IMG/VR virus record: IMGVR_UViG_3300008954_000083
Span: 1 to 46,181 of that record
Source of the DNA: a virus
DNA length: 46,181 nucleotides
Reading direction: 5' to 3' (one strand)
Made by a program: the position numbers and the translations under genes. The notes beneath the pieces are model-generated. The model did not search any database, was not told the DNA's origin, and saw only the letters and a program-made list of their open reading frames with translations. Positions 6,977 to 14,200 of the stretch are shown in pieces. Position 1 is the stretch's first letter; every line of letters starts with the position of its first letter.

Positions 6977-7629
6977 TCGAGGCCCGCATCGAGTGCGAGT
7001 GCCAGGGGATCACCCTGTCCGACCTGGACCTGCACCTGACGAGGGGTCAGGTGGTGTTCATGGACGCCGCGAAGGCCCGTGCCTCGAAGGACATGCAGAG
7101 GGCCTGGCGAGTAGGCGCGGTGGCGGTGAAGTACGTCGAGCGATTCAAGGAGCGCAGGAAGGCCCCCGTGGCCCCGCACCCCCTCATCCCGGCTCGCGGC
7201 ATGGTCGCAGCTCCGCCGGAGCCCATTGACGAGGCGACCACCGAGATCGTCATCGTGGACCCTGGCGAGATCGCCGCACGGGTCGTTCACGAGCTGGGCC
7301 GCAACCCCATCACGGCCGCCGTGCGGGTAGAGGTGGGTCGCCAGGTACAGGCCCTCGAAGACCGTCTCGTGGCCCGCGTGGTCGAGGGGGTCCTGGCGTC
7401 CCTGAAAGTCAATCCGGTGCAGCAGGTGGCGGCACAGGCCCCGCAGGCGGGTACGGTGCCTGTCGATGGAGACGTGCCCGTGTTCGTCCCGTCGAAGATC
7501 GACGGACTCCAGGCCGATCTGGGGCTGGAGTCGGAGAAGGCGGACGAAGGGGTAGTGTCGGACGCAGCAGCCGCTCTGCGGGCAGCCCGTGGGGCTGGTA
7601 AGAAACGACGCACGGAGAAGCCGGAATGA
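6973..7629 (+). CDS. Hypothetical neck-operon protein (218 aa)
   Basis: The GTG start at 6973 overlaps the preceding stop (GTGA), and its own stop overlaps the next start (ATGA). The N-terminal 65 residues are compact (VIEARIECECQGITLSDLDL, GQVVFMDAAKARASKD, WRVGAVAVKYVERFKERRK). A Pro-rich linker and a helical middle (GEIAARVVHELGRNP, VGRQVQALEDRLVARVVEGV) follow, with a basic tail. Small virion proteins with this layout occur in neck operons, but I do not recognise a named family. Expression is clearly coupled to the actin-like ATPase downstream. Confidence 0.7.
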   Translation: MIEARIECECQGITLSDLDLHLTRGQVVFMDAAKARASKDMQRAWRVGAVAVKYVERFKERRKAPVAPHPLIPARGMVAAPPEPIDEATTEIVIVDPGEIAARVVHELGRNPITAAVRVEVGRQVQALEDRLVARVVEGVLASLKVNPVQQVAAQAPQAGTVPVDGDVPVFVPSKIDGLQADLGLESEKADEGVVSDAAAALRAARGAGKKRRTEKPE

Positions 7630-8636
7630 GCGCGAAGAAGAAGCAGACCTTCGGGGTCGGGCTGGACATCGGGACGATGAACATCGTCTCCGCTCGCCGG
7701 GCCGCCAGCGGCATCGAGACGAAGCGGATGCGCGACGCCTTCATGTCCTTGCCGAAGAGCAAGAGCCGGATGCTCAAGCTCTCGGACACGAGCTACGTCG
7801 AGCGTGAGGACGACATGCTCATCCTCGGCGACGCGGCGATGGAGATGGCGAACGTCTTCGGCGGCGATCCGCGACGCCCGCTGGCCGGGGGCCTGATCTC
7901 CGCCAGCGAGCAGGACGCCCTCGGCGTGCTGAAGCTGCTCATCCAGAACGTGCTCGGCGACCCCGCGACCTCCGACGAGGTCTGCTACTTCTCGGTGCCC
8001 GCTCCGCCCCTGGACCAGCCGGACCGGGACATCATCTACCACCGGGGCGTCTTCGAGCGCATCGTGGAGGAGTGCGGCTTCGACCCGTTCCCCGCGAACG
8101 AGGCGATGGCGATCATCTTCTCCGAGTGCGCCCCCGAGGGCTTCAGCGGCCTGTCCTTCAGCTTCGGCTCGGGCATGACGAACGTGGCCCTGGCCCTGAA
8201 CACGACCGAGGTGCTGTCCTTCTCCGTGCAGCGGGGTGGGGACTGGATCGACAAGCACGCCGCTCAGGCGGTGGGCATGACGCAGGCTCAGATGTGCGCC
8301 CTCAAGGAGGCGGGCATCGACCTGGTGACGCACGAGACGCAGCCGGAGGAGGCGCTCGCCCTGTACTACAAGGCGATGATCGAGTTCGCGCTCGACCAGG
8401 TCGTGGCCCACTTCGCCTCGAAGGCCGGGCAGTACACCTTCCCGAAGCCGATCCCGATCATCGTCTCCGGCGGCACGAGCCAGGCGGGCAGCTTCCTCGA
8501 CCTCTTCAACAAGGTCTGGCGGAAGAAGAAGCGCAAGTTCCCCATCGAGGTCAGCGAAGTCCGCGCGGCCAAGGACCCCCTCAACGCCGTCGCCTTCGGG
8601 ATGCTGGTCCAGGCGATGCAGGAGTACGAGGAATGA
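7626..8636 (+). CDS. Actin/Hsp70-fold ATPase (MreB/ParM-like)
   Basis: The 336-aa protein carries the three nucleotide-site signatures of the actin superfamily. Phosphate-1 is GVGLDIGTMN at residues 10-19. Phosphate-2 is FSFGSGMTN at about 178-186. The adenosine motif is IIVSGGTSQAG around residues 279-289. Between them lie FSVQRGGDWID and helices typical of the fold. In phosphate-2 the usual leading Asp (DxGxGTT) is Ser179. Proteins of this fold form filaments or act as chaperones. In phages they are known as DNA-positioning filaments, while chaperone-like roles are unproven. It sits in the middle of the neck operon, coupled on both sides by ATGA overlaps, so it is probably made with virion proteins. 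Whether it polymerises cannot be told from the sequence. Confidence 0.8.
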   Translation: MSAKKKQTFGVGLDIGTMNIVSARRAASGIETKRMRDAFMSLPKSKSRMLKLSDTSYVEREDDMLILGDAAMEMANVFGGDPRRPLAGGLISASEQDALGVLKLLIQNVLGDPATSDEVCYFSVPAPPLDQPDRDIIYHRGVFERIVEECGFDPFPANEAMAIIFSECAPEGFSGLSFSFGSGMTNVALALNTTEVLSFSVQRGGDWIDKHAAQAVGMTQAQMCALKEAGIDLVTHETQPEEALALYYKAMIEFALDQVVAHFASKAGQYTFPKPIPIIVSGGTSQAGSFLDLFNKVWRKKKRKFPIEVSEVRAAKDPLNAVAFGMLVQAMQEYEE

Positions 8637-8869
8637 GCGACGAAGGCTTCGAGCAGGTTTCTTTTCTGGACGAGCGGCCCGCGCAGGGCGCACGGGTGAC
8701 CGTCGAGTTCGCCGACCCGGACGTGCCGAAGACGGTGTTCGACTTCGACGAGCTGCACATCGAGCAGAGCCGCGAGGTCCACAAGAAGACGGACGGGGCG
8801 GGCAACGTGGTCGAGCTGGTGCCCGACAAGCTCACCGTCACCGTGCTGACCGGGAAGAAGACCGACTGA
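8633..8869 (+). CDS. Hypothetical small acidic protein (78 aa)
   Basis: The ATG at 8633 overlaps the stop of the ATPase gene, and its stop shares a base with the next start. The product begins MSDEGFEQVSFLDERPAQGA and is mostly beta-like (ARVTVEFADPDVPKTVF, VVELVPDKLTVTVLTG). The tight coupling raises the possibility that it is a partner of the actin-like ATPase, but nothing in the residues proves this. No family is recognised. Confidence 0.7.
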   Translation: MSDEGFEQVSFLDERPAQGARVTVEFADPDVPKTVFDFDELHIEQSREVHKKTDGAGNVVELVPDKLTVTVLTGKKTD

Positions 8870-9090
8870 TGCAGATCCGGGCTCGGCTCTGCGACCCGGA
8901 ACGATCCGTCCCGCACCAGGGCAAGGACTACAGGTTCGTCTGCGCCTCCGAGGCGGACAACGAGACGACCTTCGCTTGCACGGGCTCCGAGCACCGGCTG
9001 GAGGGGGTCGAGATCCTCTGCGACTGCCCCTGCCACGAGGCCCCTGTCGTGGTGGCCCTCCCTGATTCGCCTATCGACGGCGGAGGGTAG
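8869..9090 (+). CDS. Hypothetical Cys-containing small protein (73 aa)
   Basis: The product starts at the ATG at 8869 with a TGATG overlap and begins MQIRARLCDPERSVPHQGKD. Cys residues occur at RLCD, VCAS, FACTG and LCDCPCH. The terminal CDCPCHEAP cluster, preceded by GSEH, could bind a metal. It is followed by a 20-base gap and the next virion gene. The function is unknown. Confidence 0.65.
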   Translation: MQIRARLCDPERSVPHQGKDYRFVCASEADNETTFACTGSEHRLEGVEILCDCPCHEAPVVVALPDSPIDGGG

Positions 9091-9110
9091 ACCCCCGTGG
9101 AGGCGACGCC

Positions 9111-10325
9111 ATGTACTTCCAGCTCACCGAGGCGCTGAAGCGACGCTTCATCGAAGAGCTGCGTCGCTACTGGTCCTACCACCCGAAGTACCGCGACGAC
9201 CTGGTCGAGAACATCCAGGGGAAGTTCAGCTTCAAGGAGCGCCCGCAGCACGGGATCATCATCAAGACCGGCTCGGGCAACCGGGTGGACCTCTCCGCCG
9301 ACAACTACGTCGGCGTCGTCGAGAGCTACTGCCTGCTCACCAAGGTCAAGAACAAGCCCGGCCTCTCGCTGGAGTGGGTGCGCGAGGATGCCGTCGCGGT
9401 CCAGAACAACGGCGGCCTGTTCCCGACCGACCCCGGCATCTACTACATCGACATCGTGGAGGAGGCCGGGAGCCTGGTCTTCTACGTGGACCCGCTCATC
9501 GAGGTGGTCCGCGAGCCGGTCACCCTGCTCACCGATACGACGGCACAGCTTGCGCAGGCCCCGCTGCCGGGCAGCCTCCGCCTGTTCGAGCAGCCCTCCG
9601 GCTTCCGCATGACCGAGGGGGTGGGCTACACCCTGGACACCGACGCCGGAGGCGAGCAGCTCACCGGGGGCATCACCCTGGCGAGGCCGCTGACGGGTGG
9701 GCGGTGGTTGCAGGCCGACTACCGCTACCCGCTGGAGTCGCAGGGGCCGTACCCCATCACCGAGATGCACGCCAACAACACCGCCCTGCCGGGCGTGGTG
9801 CTGGCCTTCGGTCGCCGGGCACAGGCCGGTGACCAGCTCGCCATCGTGGTCCACGACATCCGCCGCCCGGCGGCCCTGGAGTACGGCGGCAAGTGGGAGT
9901 TGCAGCTCGACTGCGACGTGATGAGCCGCGACGTGTACTCGCAGCAGGAGATCGTCGATCAGACGGTCGTGTACCTGTGGGGCGTCCTCCGATCCCACCT
10001 GTCCCACCAGGGCATCGAGATCACCGATGTCTCGCTGGGCGGGGAGTCGGAGGAGGTGTACGACGAGAACGGCGACGACTACTTCTACAACGCGAACTTC
10101 TCGATCACCTGCCAGACCGACTGGTCCCTTCACGTCCCCATCGACGGCTGGCTCCGGCAGGCCGCTCCGCTGACGCGGGAGCAGGCAGCGGAGATCGAGG
10201 CCCTGTCCGATGATGAACTTCGGGGGGAGGACGGTAACATCAAGGCACTGGAAGACCTTGGTGTCCAGGCCGTGCAGGACCCCTTCTGGTCGGGCAAGGC
10301 AGGCACCTTCCCGATGATCAAGTAG
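9111..10325 (+). CDS. Probable virion protein, neck or tail-terminator type
   Basis: This 404-aa protein begins MYFQLTEALKRRFIEELRRY, a helical start common in phage neck proteins, followed by beta-rich domains (ISFKE-type strands, NRVDLSADNYVGVVESYCLL, GIYYIDIVEEAGSLVFYVD). A C-terminal alpha/beta part around residues 265-350 (KWELQLDCDVMSRDVYSQQE, VVYLWGVLRSHLSHQGIEIT, FSITCQTDWSLHVPI) resembles the layout of tail-terminator subunits: a strand, a helix, then paired strands. The position after the neck proteins and before the sheath fits a terminator or neck role. The assignment is by layout and context only. Confidence 0.6.
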   Translation: MYFQLTEALKRRFIEELRRYWSYHPKYRDDLVENIQGKFSFKERPQHGIIIKTGSGNRVDLSADNYVGVVESYCLLTKVKNKPGLSLEWVREDAVAVQNNGGLFPTDPGIYYIDIVEEAGSLVFYVDPLIEVVREPVTLLTDTTAQLAQAPLPGSLRLFEQPSGFRMTEGVGYTLDTDAGGEQLTGGITLARPLTGGRWLQADYRYPLESQGPYPITEMHANNTALPGVVLAFGRRAQAGDQLAIVVHDIRRPAALEYGGKWELQLDCDVMSRDVYSQQEIVDQTVVYLWGVLRSHLSHQGIEITDVSLGGESEEVYDENGDDYFYNANFSITCQTDWSLHVPIDGWLRQAAPLTREQAAEIEALSDDELRGEDGNIKALEDLGVQAVQDPFWSGKAGTFPMIK

Positions 10326-10331
10326 GACCCG

Positions 10332-10622
10332 ATGGAAGAAGTACGACACAAGACGGCGAAGTCCTGGTTCGACCAGCTCGAAGCCTGCCGGGGGCACGAA
10401 CTCGTCTCCGCCGACGAGACGGTGAGGCGGAGCATCGGGTTCATCGACCACACCGATGAGAAGCACCACCTCATCAACCTGAACGCGCTCTCCCACACCA
10501 TCGACGAAGCTCTCGGGCCGCCGCTGTCGGTCGAGGAACTGGAGGTGCAGACGGAGCCGACCCTTCGTGGGCTCATCCGCACCCCGGAAGGCCGGAAGAT
10601 GCTCGTCGGGAGGTTCTGCTGA
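10332..10622 (+). CDS. Hypothetical protein (96 aa)
   Basis: The gene starts six bases after the preceding stop and ends with a TGATG overlap with the next. It begins MEEVRHKTAKSWFDQLEACR and contains a His-rich segment (IDHTDEKHHLINLNALSHTI) and a helical, basic end (RGLIRTPEGRKMLVGRFC). No motif is recognised. The spacing shows that it belongs to the neck/tail operon. Confidence 0.65.
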   Translation: MEEVRHKTAKSWFDQLEACRGHELVSADETVRRSIGFIDHTDEKHHLINLNALSHTIDEALGPPLSVEELEVQTEPTLRGLIRTPEGRKMLVGRFC

Positions 10623-11050
10623 TGCCCACCTACGAGTACCAGTGCGCCTGTGGCGTGCGCTTCGACGGGCGTGCGCCTGTCGCCGACCGGCGGAAGCCGA
10701 AGGAGTGCCCGGACTGTGGCGAGGACGCCCCTCCGATGCCGCCTTCGACGGTGGCCGGGCACTTCAACAAGAACGTGGACGGCCCCGGCCCGCAGAACAC
10801 CGGCATCCACGACCTGGACACGCACATCGATCGCGTGATCGGCCAGTCCTCCCGCCAGGGGTGGGATGTCGCCGAGGGCCGGAAGCGGCAGAAGGAAGAG
10901 GTCATGGCCGCCGAGGGGGTCACCGGCAAGGACCTCTCGAAGCGGCCGGACGGCAGCTACGGCGTGCTCAAGCCGGAGGAGCGTGCAGTCCACGACCGAG
11001 CACAGAAGATCCACGAGAAGGCGGGCGAGTGGAAGCGGGACAGCCGTTAG
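10622..11050 (+). CDS. FmdB-like zinc ribbon protein
   Basis: The N-terminus MPTYEYQCACG with a second knuckle CPDCG is the FmdB-type zinc ribbon, with Cys at residues 8, 10, 29 and 32. The first pair is CxC rather than the usual CxxC. The remaining 110 residues are phage-specific: HFNKNVDGPGPQNTGIHDLD, then a charged helical part (EGRKRQKEEVMAAEG) and a basic tail. Such ribbons recur near phage tail genes with no proven role. This is the last gene of the operon before the sheath leader. Confidence 0.75.
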   Translation: MPTYEYQCACGVRFDGRAPVADRRKPKECPDCGEDAPPMPPSTVAGHFNKNVDGPGPQNTGIHDLDTHIDRVIGQSSRQGWDVAEGRKRQKEEVMAAEGVTGKDLSKRPDGSYGVLKPEERAVHDRAQKIHEKAGEWKRDSR

Positions 11051-11275
11051 TTAGGCTATCCCGCAGCAGTTACAGCGAAGGGCGAGTTCTTCGGGACGAC
11101 GCCTGGGCACCTCCTCTCCCTGCGGGGAGATGGTCACGATGGGGATGAACGACTGGATGGATCACTAGCTGGTGCTCTCCTTCGGGAGATCTGCCTCCCC
11201 CCTTGAAGGGGCGGATGGATTCGATGCGGACAGCCGGATGCTCGAACCCCGTGGACCAACTCGTGAGGTGCCCTG
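11051..11275 (+). promoter_or_regulatory. Structured leader of the tail sheath gene
   Basis: This 225-base gap holds CTATCCCGCAG at 11056-11066, matching other promoter-like elements of this window. Two hairpins with nearly the same stem follow: TCTCCC/GGGAGA at 11115-11120 and 11125-11130, and TCTCC/GGAGA around a TTCG loop at 11176-11189. A third, weaker CCCC-TTGAA-GGGG hairpin lies near 11198-11210. Between the two main hairpins is a 12-codon reading frame, ATG 11130 to TAG 11168 (MVTMGMNDWMDH), preceded by GGGGAG. The left and right stems could exchange partners. No other gene is seen here; an attenuator or a stabilising 5' leader for a highly expressed gene are both possible. Confidence 0.45.
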
Positions 11276-14200
11276 ATGGCTTTCCCCGGACTGAACTACG
11301 CTCCCCCCAACGTCTACACCGAGACGGACTTCGAGAACCCGCTCATCGGGGCCATCGAGTCCCTGAAGGTCCCGGTCCTCATCGGTGAGGGCAACGAGTA
11401 CCTCTCGCAGACCGACCTGGAGGTCGTGCGCGGCTCCTCCGCCACGGTGGACCAGCGGATCGTCGGCGAGGACATGACCGGCCGCTCGGTGGTCAGCGTC
11501 TCGGCGACCGGGGCGGTGACGCGGGGCAACTTCGACGGCACGCTGACGAAGGTGCAGGTGCGGAACCTGCCCATCGTGGACGGCACGGGTCGGGGCACGA
11601 CCAGCAACAGCCGCAGCGACGTGAGCGTCACCATCAACGGGCTGCCCATCGTGGTCCTGTCGGTGACGGGTGCGACCGGCATCATCGAGCTGGCGACGGC
11701 TCCGAAGCTCGGCGACCTGGTCCGGGTCAGCTACTTCTTCAACCGCGAGGACACCCTCGTCACGGACGACGTGTCCGACCAGGTGACGGCCGAGGCGGCC
11801 ATCATCCGGGCCAGCGTCGGCATCAAGGACGTGAACGCCCCGACGCCGGGGACCACGACCCTCGACATCCACGCGGACACCCTCGGCCCCAACGGCCAGG
11901 TGGTCGTCCCGGCGAACAACGTGCTGAACCTCGTCGTGGACGGCACGCAGACCACGCTGACGCTGACGCCCAAGTCCGACTACACGATGCAGCAGATCGC
12001 GAACGTGATCTCCGGTGCGGGCATCGGGACGCTGACGGGCGCGACCTTCGTCAACAACCACGGCGAGAGCACCCTGTCGCTCAACGCCGACCACGACCTG
12101 ACGGTCCTCGACGGCACGGCGAACGCGCTGCTCGGCCTGGTGGCCGGGAGCACGAGCACCCGCCGCAAGACCTTCTACACCTTCAACGGCCCCATCGTGG
12201 ACGGCACCAACGGCGGCGTCACGACGACCGATCCGAGCCACGTCACGGTGAAGGTGGACGGCACGCAGGTCATCCCCGAGAGCGTGGACGGCGCGACGCG
12301 GGCCATCACCCTGACGCAGGCCCCGGTGGCCGGTGCGACGGTGACGGTGACCTACTGGTTCAACACCTGGCAGGACACCTACGACCACCTGGCGCACGTC
12401 AACGTGACGAGCCTCACCCGCGTCGGCGACGTGCCGGGCGGCAGCCAGTACATCCAGGGCGCGGACTTCGTGCTGGAGAACGACCGGGTCATGTGGGGCA
12501 CGGCGGCCCTGGTCGCCAGCGGCATCACGACGACCGGCTCCGAGCTGTTCGACGACACGCAGATCACCCCGACCCTGATCGACAACCGCACCTTCATGTC
12601 CCCCTGCACGGCCGTCGTGTCGTCGCAGGGTGCCGCGAGCGCGACCGAGTTCCAGCTCCCGCTGAACCCGACCCTCGGCAACGGCCGCTCGACGAGCCTC
12701 GGGCAGAGCCTCTTCCAGAGCGTCGCCAACGACCGCATCGGCGTCCCGGTGAACCGGCCCGACGTGGTCGATGTCTACTGGGGCTTCTCGGTGGACGACG
12801 CCCTGGCACGGGGCAAGGTGGACGCCGTCAAGGTCGAGGGGAGCGTGGTCACGCTGCGCGAGCCCGTCCCGGTCGGGGCGAGCGTCTACGCCAGCTTCTA
12901 CCACTCCCTCATCGTGGACATGGCCTACACCCTGGCCGTGGTCATCCCCGGCGTCAGCGGCGTCGGGACCTACACGATTCAGGACTCCGGCAGCAACGAC
13001 GTGTTCACGCCGACGTTCGACAACAGCACGAAGTCGGCGGGCCTCACCGGCATCGACATCGTGTTCCCGAGCGGCAGCGAGCTGACCCCGGACCTGCACT
13101 TCGAGGGCGGCTCCGGCACGACCTTCCAGGGTCCGGTGGAGGAGGTGGTCACGGTCACCTTCTCGGACACCTCGGACACCCCGGCGAAGTACACGGTCGC
13201 CGGACCGGCCCCCTACGCCTTCATCCCCGCCGAGTCCGACCTGGTGGCGATGACCATCAACGGCGACACGGTCCTCCCGGCGGCGGGCACCGACCTCGAC
13301 ACCATCTCCGGTGGTGCGGCGGGCGTCATGGCCCACTTCGTCGGCGAGCCGCTGGAGTACCCGGACGGCACCGACTTCGACGTGGCCGACTTCACGGCGG
13401 GTGCCGAGCAGATCATCCTCACCGTGGACGGGGTGGAGATCACCGCCACCGTCCCGGCCGTGGCGAACACCACGGTCGCGGACATCGCGGCGGCCATCAA
13501 CGAGGCGGCGGACGGCCACGTCGGCGTCGCGGGCGCGGCTGCCCCGGCGACGACGACCTTCGAGCTGGACGCGACCTACCGCGTGCCCATCGACGACTAC
13601 TACAACGGCTGGCTCGTCGTCGTCGGCAACGGGGCGACGGCCATCACGGCGGGCTCGGTCGGCGAGGTCCTCGACTACAACGGGACCACGGGCGTCGTCA
13701 CCCTGACGGCGGCCATCGACGGCGTGAACGCCTTCGTCCTGGCCGACCCCTACAAGCTCTACAACCCGGACACGATGCCGGTCCTGAAGGGCGCGACGCG
13801 CTTCAACGGCCCGGTGGACCTGGCCGGTGGTGCGGGCTTCGACACCATCACCGTTCGCATCCTCGGCGACACCCAGGCGGCGGTCTCCCTGAGCGCCACC
13901 GTGGCGGCCCTGCACAGCTCGGTCACCGACCTGGCGACGGACCTCAACGAGGCCTTCCGGGGAGCCCCGGTCGGCGGCCACACGTTCCTCATCGGCCCGG
14001 CGGCGGCGTCGGCGGTGGCGACGCTGGCGGCGGCCAACCTCGGCACGGACTTCATCTTCTCGGCGGACGGCGACGGTCGCCTCCAGGTGCAGTTCCAGCC
14101 CGGTCCCCTGGACCAGGCGGCCTACCTGGAGATCGTGGCGCAGGGCGCGGCGGCGGACGACCTCGGTGTCCTCGCCGGGTTCGACGTGGCGGGGGCGGCC

